The notes under the pieces were generated by a model. That model saw nothing but the letters and a program-made list of their open reading frames with translations, made no database searches and was not told where the DNA came from. Source: Chryseobacterium sp. C-71 (lineage in GTDB: Bacteria > Bacteroidota > Bacteroidia > Flavobacteriales > Weeksellaceae). From it: a stretch of DNA of 64,000 bases. A program made the position numbers and the translations under genes. The stretch lies in the NCBI RefSeq assembly GCF_020911865.1, contig NZ_CP087131.1:248001-312000 (forward strand), given 5' to 3'. Positions 24,181-33,565 of this stretch are shown piece after piece; position 1 is the first letter of the stretch; each line of letters opens with the position of its first letter.

Positions 24181-25467
24181 TTACAAATCAGATTGTAAGA
24201 CTTTTAGCAATTCAGTTTGCTGCATCACTTCATTTTTACTGCTGATCAGATTATAATTTGCCTGAAGCCAGTTATTTCTTACCACAAAAAAGGTGTAAGC
24301 ATCCATCAATCCTTCTTTGTATTTTTCTTCAGATTTTTGGAAAGATAATCTTTGGTTTTCAAAATTCGATTTCAGGAGTGTATATTTCTCTTCAGAATTC
24401 TTAAACTGTGCTTTTATAGAATTAATGCTTTGTGTGAGATTATTGATGACAATTTCTTTCTCGTAGTTATAATTAATGACATTCAATTTTGCAATTTCAA
24501 CATTATTTTTAACCTGTAATTTGTTAAATACAGGAATAGAAAGCCCGAAAGCAACCTGTTGACTCTTATTTCTTTTAAATTGATCGGAGAACAAATCTGC
24601 AGGTTCACCTAAAGTCTTACTATAAAAACTCGACCAGTTGTACAGCCCGTTGATTGTTGGTAAATAGGCAGATCTGGCAATACTTATATTTTTTTCTGCC
24701 GCTTTAGTATCTGCAATTACCGTTTTGTAAGCCGGATTTTTCTCCAAAAGAGTTCTTACAAATTCGGGATCATCAAAATTAAAGGACGACAGATTTTCCT
24801 CATCCATTTTAAACTCGATGGAGTCATCGTTCATTGCCAAAGCATTCAATAAATTTATTTTAGAAAGATCCCGTGAGTTTTTGGCAGAAACCCATTGTTC
24901 CTGCAGTGTTCCGAGGTTGGCTTTGATGTCATAGACATCACTTTTCGGGCGGTTTCCGATCTCAACTTCTTTTTCGGTACGTTTGATCTGATCCTCGATT
25001 CCTGAGATTTGAGTTTCCAGAACTTCGAGCCAGCTTTTACTGTTTTGATAACTGAAAAACATTTGAATGACATTCATTTTTACTTCATTCTGAGCCTGTT
25101 TCATTTTATAGATTGAGCTCTCTTTATTGATTTTAGACAATGAAATATTGAGGTAATTTCGCCAGTTCAACAATTCCCAATTAGCCTGTAAGTAGACATT
25201 GTCATATTGAGTGTTAATCGCTTCTCTTTGGTTATTATTCTGATTAATACCTAATCCGAAATTATAATTATGATTAAGCCCCGCTTCTATTGACGGCAGC
25301 AGCATTCCTTTTGCGGCAGAAATCTGACGTTCATTTTTTTGAATATTTACAGTAGCCTGCTTAATCAGTGGATGATTTTTGGCTGCGTAATTCAAGCTTT
25401 CCTGAAGCGTCCAGTTTTGCTGAGCGGGGAATAGATTGATGATGAATATGAAGAATAGTGTTTTCAT
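24181..25467 (-). CDS. TolC-family outer-membrane efflux protein
   Basis: A 428-residue outer-membrane factor. The start MKTLFFIFIINLFPAQQNW gives a signal peptide; the longer frame adds 26 unlikely residues. The mature protein has the TolC layout: LQESLNYAAKNHPLIKQA at the N-terminus, a repeated long-helix structure and a second half beginning near NPAYKTVIADTKAAEKNISIARSAYLPTI. It forms the outer-membrane channel of the tripartite exporter encoded upstream. It is the last gene of the efflux operon, 91 bp after the second permease. Confidence 0.88.
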   Translation of the reverse strand: MKTLFFIFIINLFPAQQNWTLQESLNYAAKNHPLIKQATVNIQKNERQISAAKGMLLPSIEAGLNHNYNFGLGINQNNNQREAINTQYDNVYLQANWELLNWRNYLNISLSKINKESSIYKMKQAQNEVKMNVIQMFFSYQNSKSWLEVLETQISGIEDQIKRTEKEVEIGNRPKSDVYDIKANLGTLQEQWVSAKNSRDLSKINLLNALAMNDDSIEFKMDEENLSSFNFDDPEFVRTLLEKNPAYKTVIADTKAAEKNISIARSAYLPTINGLYNWSSFYSKTLGEPADLFSDQFKRNKSQQVAFGLSIPVFNKLQVKNNVEIAKLNVINYNYEKEIVINNLTQSINSIKAQFKNSEEKYTLLKSNFENQRLSFQKSEEKYKEGLMDAYTFFVVRNNWLQANYNLISSKNEVMQQTELLKVLQSDL

Positions 25468-25480
25468 TGTTGTAATTTTG

Positions 25481-25560
25481 GTTGGAAGATGGATGAAGAA
25501 AGATGGAAGTTTAATTGTAGTGTAAAAACTTCTGGCTTCCATCATCCAACTTCTGGCTTC
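25481..25560. repeat. Intergenic repeats between permease 2 and tolC
   Basis: The 12-mer ACTTCTGGCTTC occurs twice (25528-25539 and 25549-25560, the second reaching the permease stop codon). GTTGGAAGATGGATGAAG at 25481-25498 is roughly complementary to CTTCCATCATCCAAC between them. Such GGAAG/CTTCC words look like a dispersed intergenic element. Confidence 0.6.
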
Positions 25561-27973
25561 ATTCGTATTTCAGATATTTTACAAGATTTACTTTTGTAGC
25601 TTGATAAGCTTTTATGCTTACCACTGCAAACGTTAAAATCAATAATAAAATCATACTTAGAATGAACGGTAAAACCGGCATATCAATTCGGTAAGCGAAA
25701 TCATTCAGCCATTCGTTCATCAGATAATAACTGATTGGAATACTGATGATAACTGCGATTAAAGTAATCCAAAGGAATTGTTTCGTCAAGCCAACAATCA
25801 AAGTTCCGTTTGATGCACCCAAAGTTTTTCTGATTGCAACGTCTTTCAGTTTTTGTTCAATCATTAATGATGATAAAGCGAATAACCCTAATAAAGCGAC
25901 CATCAAAACCATGGCGTTAAGAATTGTGAAAAGCGTCTGCTGTTTCTGGTAAGTTTCAAAGGTTTTTGCAAACTGTTTGTCAATAAAATAATAATCGAAA
26001 GGATAACCTCTTTCCACATTATTCTGCCAATAAGCTTTGATTCTTTTCACAGTTCCGTCGATGTCATCCGATTTTATTTTTAACTGAATATTATAGATCT
26101 GGAATCTCTTCCAATCTGTTTCCCGGTAATGGAAGAAGACAATGGGCTCTACTTCTGACTTTAAACTTTTGACATTAAAATCTTTTACAATTCCAACAAT
26201 ATGATAAGGTTTATTGTCAAAGCCGGGACGGAATTCGATCTTTAAAGTCTGATCATCATTCCATCCGAATTTTTTAACAAATGCCTCGTTGACCAAAAGA
26301 TTATTAATCGTATCTGATGCAAGATCGGGATTCAGCCATCGCCCCATCTTCAATGTAACATCCATAAACTGAAGGTAATTATAGTCCATAGAACCGAGCT
26401 GGGCGAGTATACTTTTATCCATATAATCCATAGTTGCATTGCTGTACCTAAAGGTTCCGGGAGCGGCTTCGCCAAAAGAAACATCGGCAACACCATTTAT
26501 TTTCCTTATTTCATTTTTCACCCGCTCGTATTTCAGCCAGGGTTTCGGATCATTTTCACTGAAGTTGATCAGCATAATCTGTTTGCCATTGTAACCAAGA
26601 TCTTTGTTCATCATATATTTCACCTGTTGATTCACGATCAATCCGCCTATGATGAAGAATGAAGAAATAATGATCTGTAAGGTCAGAATCCCGTTTCTGA
26701 GCCAAACGCCGTGTCTGCTTCTGGCGAAATTCCCCTTCAACGTTTCTATCGCTTTGAAATTTGAGAGGTACATTGCTGGGATTAATCCTGAAATCAATGT
26801 AACCAGCAATACCATTACAAATGAGTAAAAGAAAATATGCCAGTCGTTCATCTTCATTTCTTTGTCATAGAACTTGTTAAAGCTTGGCAGAAGTAGCTCT
26901 GTCAGAGCCAACGAAAGCAGGTAAGAAGTAATACAGATGATAAAAGTTTCCAGCAAAAACTGGAGAACAAGACTAGATCTTGAGCTGCCAATCGCTTTTC
27001 TCACACCAATTTCTTTTGCACGTTGAGAAGCCTGAGCCGTTTTCAGATTAATGAAATTGATCGCTGATAAAATAACAATCAGCGCAGAAAGTGTAAACAG
27101 AATCATCATTGTTTTGAAATCTCCTGCACCATACCAGTAAGCTTTTGCGTGAAGTTTCATTTCATCCAATGGGGTCAGCAGACTATCCGTAGGGCCGTAT
27201 AATTCTAAATATTTTTCAGGCGTTATCCCAAGTTCTCCGGAACTCACTTTGGCTCTGTATTTATAAACTTCTTCAACTATTTTTTCCTGAACAGCCTTGA
27301 TCTCTGCATTTTTACTTAACATAAGCATGGATCCGTAATTGAAATTTGACCATCCTTCTTTATCATTTTTCATCTGTTCAAAAGGCAGAATGACAAACTC
27401 CGGTTTTACAACGCTGTTTTCTTCCGGCAATTCATAGACTGCCGTTACGACGTAATTTTTGTTATCAAATTTGATACTTTCTCCGGCAGCATTCGTCTCA
27501 CCAAAAAGGTTTTTGGCGGTAGTTGTGGAGATAGCGATTGAGGTTTCACCTTTAAGCGCATTTTTGTAACTTCCTGAAATCAATTTAAACGGGAAAAAAT
27601 TGAAAAAGTTTTCAGAAACCAACATTCCATCTTTCTGATAGGCTGTTTTATTTTTCGTGCTCATCTTATAACCTACTCCGGCTGCGTGAAACAAGACATA
27701 ATCCTTAACTTCGGGAATGACTTTTACAGCACGGTCCACCATTGGAATAGAAATTCCGGTTCCGTAATTATTATCCTTTTTGTAATAGCTTTGTAATCCA
27801 TAGATCTGATCTTTCTTCGGATTCCATTTTTCGAAAGATTCTTCGTCATTCCAATGCATCAGGATAAGCATAAACCCTGTCAAACCGATCGTCAATCCAA
27901 ACAAATTGATAATGGTAGAAAGCCAGTTTTTTTTATAATTGATGAAGGCGATTTTGAGCCAGTTTTTCAGCAT
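25559..27973 (-). CDS. ABC transporter permease 2 (MacB/FtsX-like)
   Basis: An 804-residue permease of the Bacteroidota FtsX/MacB type. It has an N-terminal helix (INLFGLTIGLTGFMLILMHW), a periplasmic MacB_PCD domain and three helices around 280-430. A second periplasmic domain and three C-terminal helices follow. The conserved RAKEIGVRKAIGSSR and KDVAIRKTLGAS coupling motifs contact the ATPase. The start MLKNWLKIAFINYKKNW aligns exactly with its neighbour's; an upstream ATG lies in a repeat and is rejected. It is a tandem paralogue of the gene at 28054-30471, with long stretches of identical protein. Confidence 0.9.
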   Translation of the reverse strand: MLKNWLKIAFINYKKNWLSTIINLFGLTIGLTGFMLILMHWNDEESFEKWNPKKDQIYGLQSYYKKDNNYGTGISIPMVDRAVKVIPEVKDYVLFHAAGVGYKMSTKNKTAYQKDGMLVSENFFNFFPFKLISGSYKNALKGETSIAISTTTAKNLFGETNAAGESIKFDNKNYVVTAVYELPEENSVVKPEFVILPFEQMKNDKEGWSNFNYGSMLMLSKNAEIKAVQEKIVEEVYKYRAKVSSGELGITPEKYLELYGPTDSLLTPLDEMKLHAKAYWYGAGDFKTMMILFTLSALIVILSAINFINLKTAQASQRAKEIGVRKAIGSSRSSLVLQFLLETFIICITSYLLSLALTELLLPSFNKFYDKEMKMNDWHIFFYSFVMVLLVTLISGLIPAMYLSNFKAIETLKGNFARSRHGVWLRNGILTLQIIISSFFIIGGLIVNQQVKYMMNKDLGYNGKQIMLINFSENDPKPWLKYERVKNEIRKINGVADVSFGEAAPGTFRYSNATMDYMDKSILAQLGSMDYNYLQFMDVTLKMGRWLNPDLASDTINNLLVNEAFVKKFGWNDDQTLKIEFRPGFDNKPYHIVGIVKDFNVKSLKSEVEPIVFFHYRETDWKRFQIYNIQLKIKSDDIDGTVKRIKAYWQNNVERGYPFDYYFIDKQFAKTFETYQKQQTLFTILNAMVLMVALLGLFALSSLMIEQKLKDVAIRKTLGASNGTLIVGLTKQFLWITLIAVIISIPISYYLMNEWLNDFAYRIDMPVLPFILSMILLLILTFAVVSIKAYQATKVNLVKYLKYE

Positions 27974-27989
27974 AGTTGATGGTTTTTGG

Positions 27990-28040
27990 TTGTCAGTTGA
28001 TAGTTTTTGAGAATAATCTCCATCAACTATCAACCGACAA
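27990..28040. repeat. Hairpin-forming repeat between the two permease genes
   Basis: TTGTCAGTTGATAGTT (27990-28005) pairs with 28025-28040 at 15 of 16 positions around a 19-nt loop. An overlapping pair AGTTGATGG (27974-27982) and CCATCAACT (28020-28028) allows an alternative fold. It separates two co-directional paralogues. Confidence 0.7.
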
Positions 28041-28053
28041 CTATTAACAAATT

Positions 28054-30471
28054 TCACTCGTATTTCAGGTATTTTACAAGATTCACTTTTGTTGCTTTAT
28101 AAGCTTTGATGCTTACCACTGCAAAAGTCAATAAGAGCAAAACGACAAGGCTCAGAACAAATGGTAAAACAGGCATATCAATCCGGTAAGCGAAATCCTT
28201 CAGCCATTCGTTCATCAAGTAATAACTTATCGGAATGCTTATAATGACGGCGATTAACGTGATCCAGAGAAATTGTTTGGTTAATCCTAAAATTAACAAT
28301 CTATCGGATGCACCAAGCGTTTTTCTGATGGCAACATCTTTCAGTTTCTGCTCAATCATTAAAGATGATAAAGCGAATAAACCTAATAATGCCACCATCA
28401 AAACCATTGCGTTCAGAATTGTAAATAATGTTTGCTGTTTCTGATATTTCTCGAATGTTTTGGCAAATTTCTGATCAAGGAAATAATAATCGAAAGGATA
28501 ACCTTGCTCCACATTATTCTGCCAATAAGTTTTCAGTCTTTTTACAGTTCCATCTATATCATTCTGGTCGATTTTCAATTGGATATTGTAAACATCGAAT
28601 CGTTTCCAATCGGTTTCTCTGTAATGAAAAAATACGATGGGTTCTATGGTGGTTTTTAGATTTCTGATATTAAAATCTTTTACAATTCCTACAATATGAT
28701 AATCCTTTTGATAATCAAAACCTGGATGAAATGAATTATTCAAGGCTTCTTCATCAGTCCAGCCAAATTTTCTTACAAAAGCTTCATTAACCAAAACATT
28801 ACTCATAGTGTCGGAAGCTAATTTTGAATCCAACCAGCGGCCTTTTTTTAATTTTACATTAATGAATTTCAGATAATTATAATCCATAGATCCGTGCTGG
28901 GCTTGTATGCTTTTATCCATATAATCCATATTGGAATCGCTTGATCTGCCATTTCCAGGCACAGCTTCTCCGTAGGATATATCGGTTACGCCTTGAATCT
29001 TCCTCATTTCATTCTTAAGCCATTCATATTTCAGCCAGGGTTTAGGATTTTCTTCGCTGAAGTTGATCATCATAATTTGTTTTCCACTGTAGCCAAGATC
29101 TTTGTTCATCATATATTTGACTTGCTGATTCACAATCAATCCGCCAATGATAAAGAATGAAGAGATAATTAATTGTAGAGTCAAAATCCCGTTTCTGAGC
29201 CACACGCCGTGTTTGCTTCTTGCGAAATTTCCTTTCAGCGTTTCTATTGCTTTGAAATTGGAAAGGTAAGTTGCGGGAATCAATCCGGAAATTAACGTTA
29301 CCATCAAAACCATTGAAAATGAGTAAAAGTAAATATGCCAATCGTTCATTACCATTTCCTTGTCGTAGAACTTATTGAAGCTTGGCAAAAGCAGTTCTGT
29401 TAAAGCCAAAGCCAATAGATAAGAAGCCATACAGATTAGAAATGTTTCCATCAAAAACTGAAGAACCAGATTGGTTTTTGTACTTCCAATGGCTTTTCTC
29501 ACGCCAATTTCCTTCGCTCTTTGAGAAGCTTGCGCCGTTTTCAGATTAATAAAATTAATGGCAGATAAAATGACAATCAGGACAGAAAGCGTAAACAAAA
29601 TCATCAAAGTTTTGAAATCTACCGGACCAAACCATGACACTTTTGCGTGAAGTTTTATCTCATCCAGCGGTGTGAGAAGACTATCCGTCGGGCCGTACAA
29701 ATCGAGATATTGTTGCGGCGTCATTCCTGAAGAGTCTTTGTCTAAACTTGCACGATATAGGAAAATATCTTTTATAAATTTTTGTCTTATCTGCTCGAGA
29801 TCTGCATCTTTTTTAAGCATAAAAAAACACCCATAGCCGAAGTTTCCCCATTGGTTTTCATCGTTTTTCATTGGTTCTACTGGCTTTAGAAGAAACTCTG
29901 GTTTTATCTGGCTATTTTCTTTTGGTAATTCATAAACTGCTGTTACAACAAAATTTTTATTATTGAACTTGAGACTTTCGCCAGCAACATTAGTTTTACC
30001 AAATAGATTTTTGGCGGCAGTTGTCGAGAGTGCAATATCGCCACCACCTTTCAAAGCATTTTTGTAACTCCCGTCAACCAGTTTGAATGGGAAAAATTCA
30101 AAAAAATTATCTGACACATTCATTCCACCCTCTTGGTAGAATGTTTTGGACTTAGTGGTTATTTTAAAGCCCAATTCTGAACTTTTGAACAAGACGTAAT
30201 CCGTGATACCAGGAATAACTTCTTTTGCACGTTTTGCTATCGGAATAGAAACATTGTTGCCATAAGAGTTTTCTTTTTTGTTGTAGGTTTGGAAAGCGTA
30301 AATCTGGTCTTTTTTCGGATTCCATTTTTCGAAGGATTCTTCGTCATTCCAGTGCATTAGAATAAGCATAAAGCCTGTCAACCCAATCGTCAATCCAAAT
30401 AAATTGATGAGAGTGGAAAGCCAATTCTTTTTATAATTAATAAAGGCAATTTTTAGCCAATTGTTTAACAT
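28054..30471 (-). CDS. ABC transporter permease 1 (MacB/FtsX-like)
   Basis: An 805-residue permease starting MLNNWLKIAFINYKKNW, with the same architecture as permease 2. The parts are a first helix, a MacB_PCD-like periplasmic domain, three central helices with RAKEIGVRKAIGSTK, a second periplasmic domain and three C-terminal helices with KDVAIRKTLGAS. MacB-type permeases work as dimers; here the two paralogues could form a heterodimer with one shared ATPase. They move substrates mechanically from the periplasm through the TolC channel. It follows the ATPase gene after 183 bp containing two hairpins. Confidence 0.9.
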   Translation of the reverse strand: MLNNWLKIAFINYKKNWLSTLINLFGLTIGLTGFMLILMHWNDEESFEKWNPKKDQIYAFQTYNKKENSYGNNVSIPIAKRAKEVIPGITDYVLFKSSELGFKITTKSKTFYQEGGMNVSDNFFEFFPFKLVDGSYKNALKGGGDIALSTTAAKNLFGKTNVAGESLKFNNKNFVVTAVYELPKENSQIKPEFLLKPVEPMKNDENQWGNFGYGCFFMLKKDADLEQIRQKFIKDIFLYRASLDKDSSGMTPQQYLDLYGPTDSLLTPLDEIKLHAKVSWFGPVDFKTLMILFTLSVLIVILSAINFINLKTAQASQRAKEIGVRKAIGSTKTNLVLQFLMETFLICMASYLLALALTELLLPSFNKFYDKEMVMNDWHIYFYSFSMVLMVTLISGLIPATYLSNFKAIETLKGNFARSKHGVWLRNGILTLQLIISSFFIIGGLIVNQQVKYMMNKDLGYSGKQIMMINFSEENPKPWLKYEWLKNEMRKIQGVTDISYGEAVPGNGRSSDSNMDYMDKSIQAQHGSMDYNYLKFINVKLKKGRWLDSKLASDTMSNVLVNEAFVRKFGWTDEEALNNSFHPGFDYQKDYHIVGIVKDFNIRNLKTTIEPIVFFHYRETDWKRFDVYNIQLKIDQNDIDGTVKRLKTYWQNNVEQGYPFDYYFLDQKFAKTFEKYQKQQTLFTILNAMVLMVALLGLFALSSLMIEQKLKDVAIRKTLGASDRLLILGLTKQFLWITLIAVIISIPISYYLMNEWLKDFAYRIDMPVLPFVLSLVVLLLLTFAVVSIKAYKATKVNLVKYLKYE

Positions 30472-30585
30472 AAGTGATAATTTATGATTGATAAACGATT
30501 TTATAAACCTCAGATAAACAGAATGATTCCAAATCTCTGAGATCAGTTATAAAATGGATGAATGAATGTTTTTCTTATTCGTTTT

Positions 30586-30630
30586 CCATAGGTTTCACCT
30601 ACGGCTACTCACATTGAACCCTTCGGGTTC
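30586..30630 (-). other. Two adjacent GC-rich hairpins between ATPase and permease 1
   Basis: CCATAGG/CCTACGG (30586-30604, one wobble, 5-nt loop) and GAACCC/GGGTTC (30616-30630, 3-nt loop). Neither has a U-tract on the minus strand. They may set mRNA stability between the operon's parts, or be an intergenic repeat. Confidence 0.6.
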
Positions 30631-30654
30631 GTTTTATAATTTCAATTGATCAGC

Positions 30655-31377
30655 TTACTCGAAAATCTTTGCATCTGCTTTTTCAAAAACATCTTTTCTT
30701 TGGGAAGAATGCTCTTCTGAGAAAATTTCGCCGTCTTTCATATTTACAATTTTGGAAGCATAGCCTGCATCGTAAGAAGAGTGTGTTACCATCGCAATGG
30801 TAGAACCCTCTCGGTGAAGTTCTGCGAGAAGATTCATCACTTCGTTTCCGTTGGAGCTGTCTAGATTTCCGGTGGGCTCATCGGCAAGAATCAGTTTAGG
30901 TTTTGTAACCAATGCTCTTGCAACTGCCGCTCTTTGCTGCTGACCTCCGGAAAGTTGCTGTGGATAATGTTTTGCTCTGTGTGCGATGTTGATTTTCTCC
31001 ATAATTTCCTCCACTCGTTTTTTTCTTTCTGAAGAAGAAACACCGTTGTAGATTAATGGTAATTCTATATTTTCGTAAACCGTGAGTTCATCAATCAAAT
31101 TAAAATTCTGAAAAATAAAACCTATATTTTTCTTTCTAATTGCTGATTTTTTCTTCTCAGAAGTTCCGATAGTTTCTATCGATTCAAATTGATAAGAACC
31201 TGAAGAAGCGCTATCCAAAAGCCCAAGAATATTGAGGAAAGTAGATTTTCCGCAACCTGAGGGTCCCATGATTGCTACAAATTCGCCTTCTTTTATGCTA
31301 AGGCTCACATTGTTTAAAGCATTGGTTTGAACATCTTCAGTTTTATAGATTTTTGAAAGATTTTGTATGTTTATCAT
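30655..31377 (-). CDS. ABC transporter ATP-binding protein (LolD/MacB type)
   Basis: A 240-residue ATPase powering the two FtsX-like permeases. It shows Walker A GPSGCGKST, Q-loop FIFQNFNLI, signature LSGGQQQRAAVARAL, Walker B LILADEPTGNLDS and the switch histidine in MVTHSSYD. The GNLDS sequence is typical of LolD/MacB/FtsE-type ATPases that pair with such permeases. Length is normal. It lies 36 bp after the GIN-domain gene. Confidence 0.93.
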   Translation of the reverse strand: MINIQNLSKIYKTEDVQTNALNNVSLSIKEGEFVAIMGPSGCGKSTFLNILGLLDSASSGSYQFESIETIGTSEKKKSAIRKKNIGFIFQNFNLIDELTVYENIELPLIYNGVSSSERKKRVEEIMEKINIAHRAKHYPQQLSGGQQQRAAVARALVTKPKLILADEPTGNLDSSNGNEVMNLLAELHREGSTIAMVTHSSYDAGYASKIVNMKDGEIFSEEHSSQRKDVFEKADAKIFE

Positions 31378-31413
31378 TGTAGTATTATTTAAAGTTTTAT
31401 AGTTTATATTGAA

Positions 31414-32187
31414 TTAAATTGAATCGATTGTTCCGCCCGATTTTCTACTTGCAGAAAACTTGATTCCCGACAAAGTTTTATATTTTATTTTAGCTAAAGA
31501 AGTAGCTTCAGCAGTCAATTCCTGCGAGACGCTCAAAGTTACTGATGATGTTGCAGTTGCATAAACTTTTGCGGTTTTAATATTCACATTTTTTGCATCC
31601 AGAGTACTTGCGCTGTCTGCATTGATTTCCGCATGGTCTGCCGAGCAGTTCAATTTTGCAGTGCTTGCCGAATTGATATTCACATTCAGGTTTTTTGTGT
31701 CAATTTTTCCTGAAAATCCGCCTGTATTTCTAAGATGGATATAAACATTCTGGGCTTTTGAATCAGCGAAAATTTTCCCTGCAGTTTTAGTTTCAAAAGT
31801 CTGATTTTCATTATTAAAAATACTTTTGACTTTTATAATTGATGCATTTTCGGCCTCAACTTTTACCAAATCTTTTACGTAAACAATCACCTTTGTATCA
31901 GCATTTTGAAGCGAAACATTAGGTTTATATTTTATGTGAAGTGTCTTGTTCTTTACTTCAATATTAAGTTCAGAAATATAATTACTCGTAGCAACCGCTT
32001 TGTCTTCGCCGGATTTTACAATTTCCACTTCAATTGCCTGAGAAGATTTCACTGCATTAAAAGAACCTAAGTCGAAAGTTTTGGTTTCTACCGGATTTTT
32101 ATTTGAAAAATCTTGTCCTTTGATAATTGTTGTTGAAGTGAAAAGTCCGATTATCACTGTGATGATTAACAATAGTAGTTTTTGCAT
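31414..32187 (-). CDS. GIN-domain (DUF2807) secreted protein
   Basis: A 257-residue protein with a signal peptide (to about residue 24). A repetitive parallel beta-helix-like body follows, typical of head GIN domain proteins. FDLGSFNAVKSSQAIEVEIVKSG opens the domain, and Ser/Ala-rich turns such as NINSASTAKLNCSADHAEINADSASTLDAKN build the coils. The function is unknown; the family is abundant in Bacteroidota and sits in the envelope. Its place between the adaptor and the ATPase suggests an envelope-stress or substrate-related role. Confidence 0.85.
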   Translation of the reverse strand: MQKLLLLIITVIIGLFTSTTIIKGQDFSNKNPVETKTFDLGSFNAVKSSQAIEVEIVKSGEDKAVATSNYISELNIEVKNKTLHIKYKPNVSLQNADTKVIVYVKDLVKVEAENASIIKVKSIFNNENQTFETKTAGKIFADSKAQNVYIHLRNTGGFSGKIDTKNLNVNINSASTAKLNCSADHAEINADSASTLDAKNVNIKTAKVYATATSSVTLSVSQELTAEATSLAKIKYKTLSGIKFSASRKSGGTIDSI

Positions 32188-32211
32188 TGTTATATTTTTT
32201 AGTTTTTAAAT

Positions 32212-33453
32212 TTATTTTTGAATATCAAGAAGCTCATATTTCTTAAGTTCGGTATAATCTGATGTAATGATGGTTTCTCCTTTTTTCAGTCCGGAAACAA
32301 CTTCATAATACATTGGGTTTTCTCTCCCAAGGCTAATGTTTCTCTTAGTAGCTTTATTGTTTTTCACCACAAAAATCCATTTTCCGTTGGTGTCTTTATA
32401 GAAATTTCCTTTAGGAATCATCATGCTTTGTGTATCGGCAGAGAGTTTAAGTTTTACTCCGAAAGTCATCCCGATTTTCAGATTTTCAGCTTTAGCATCA
32501 ACGAAATTAAGTTCCACAGAAAACTGCCCATCTTTCACTTCGGGAAGAATTTTAGTAATGATGACTTCAAATTGCTGTGCGTTAATTTCAAGACTTCCTT
32601 TAATTCCGTTTTGAAGCTTGTTGATATAATATTCATCCACTTTTGCAATCAATTTGTAACCGCCCATCAAATCTACTTTACCAATGCTTTCGCCAGTCGT
32701 TAAATTTTGTCCCAGCGAAATATTAAACGAAGATAATCTTCCCGAAACAGGTGACATAATCAGGAAATTATTTTTATTAGAACGAAGGATGTTCAGACTT
32801 TTATCCATTTGATTGATAGAATTATTAATGGCTACAAACTGAGAATTTCTGGAATTTTTTTCACTTAAAGCTCCTTTTTCCACGATCATTTTTCTTTGTT
32901 TCTGATAATTCAGACTTTGGAGTGCGACGTCATAATCTATTTTCTTCCCGATTTCTGCATCATATAATCTTTTCTGAAGATTGAATGACTGCAAAGCTGT
33001 ATTATAATCATTTTGAGACTGAAGCAACTCTTTGTCCTGATTGAATTCCTGATTCTTCAGTTCCAAAAGCGAACTTCTCATCTGGCTGATTTGTTGCATG
33101 ATTCCGGTTTCCTGATTGAGGTAATTAAATTCTGTATTAGGATTGTAAACTCTTGCGATAGGTTGGCCTTTGGTTACCATTTGTCCGTCTTCTGCAAAAA
33201 TTTCCTTTACAGCACCACCTTCCAAAACATTAACTAAAGATGAGTTCAGAGATTGTGTTTGCGCGGTAACCATAAGCATATCTTCAAATCTTCCTCTCGT
33301 AACTTCTTCTACCTGAATGTCTTCAAGTTTTACATTGTAAGTTTTTTTCTGATTCAAAAAATACCATCCAAAAACCGAAACTGCCAAAGCAGATGCTATG
33401 ATGATTAATATTAATTTTAGTTTAGATTTCTTTTTTACTATTTTCGTATCCAT
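32212..33453 (-). CDS. Efflux periplasmic adaptor subunit (HlyD/MacA family)
   Basis: A 413-residue membrane-fusion protein. It has one N-terminal helix (LKLILIIIASALAVSVFGWYFL), a first lipoyl half (GAVKEIFAEDGQMVTKGQPIARV), a long coiled-coil hairpin (about 105-215) and a second lipoyl half (IMSPVSGRLSSFNISLGQNLTTGESIG). A beta-barrel and membrane-proximal domain follow. It bridges the inner-membrane permeases and TolC. It is the first gene of the efflux operon, 24 bp before the GIN gene, and faces a sigma-54 regulatory region upstream. Confidence 0.92.
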   Translation of the reverse strand: MDTKIVKKKSKLKLILIIIASALAVSVFGWYFLNQKKTYNVKLEDIQVEEVTRGRFEDMLMVTAQTQSLNSSLVNVLEGGAVKEIFAEDGQMVTKGQPIARVYNPNTEFNYLNQETGIMQQISQMRSSLLELKNQEFNQDKELLQSQNDYNTALQSFNLQKRLYDAEIGKKIDYDVALQSLNYQKQRKMIVEKGALSEKNSRNSQFVAINNSINQMDKSLNILRSNKNNFLIMSPVSGRLSSFNISLGQNLTTGESIGKVDLMGGYKLIAKVDEYYINKLQNGIKGSLEINAQQFEVIITKILPEVKDGQFSVELNFVDAKAENLKIGMTFGVKLKLSADTQSMMIPKGNFYKDTNGKWIFVVKNNKATKRNISLGRENPMYYEVVSGLKKGETIITSDYTELKKYELLDIQK

Positions 33454-33486
33454 ATTTAAGATAACTAATTTACTTACAATATATTA

Positions 33487-33502
33487 GACAAATCAAATAC
33501 CA
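33487..33502 (-). promoter_or_regulatory. Candidate sigma-54 (-24/-12) promoter of the efflux operon
   Basis: On the minus strand TGGTATTTGATTTGTC fits TGGCAC-N5-TTGC at the key TGG and TTG positions with correct spacing; the usual final GC is GT. It lies 34 bp before the adaptor start. The divergently encoded activator is a sigma-54 enhancer-binding protein, which supports the call. Confidence 0.5.
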
Positions 33503-33565
33503 GAGATTTAAAACTTTGTAAGCATCTGAAAATGTGAACGAAAATAATTTTAGATATTTTTAAAC

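Noticed and set aside
24181..33453. The ABC exporter as the missing RiPP transporter or immunity system
   Set aside because: It has its own sigma-54 control region and regulator pair, lies 7 kb or more away on the other strand, and its ATPase/permease type is MacB/Lol-like without a C39 peptidase domain.
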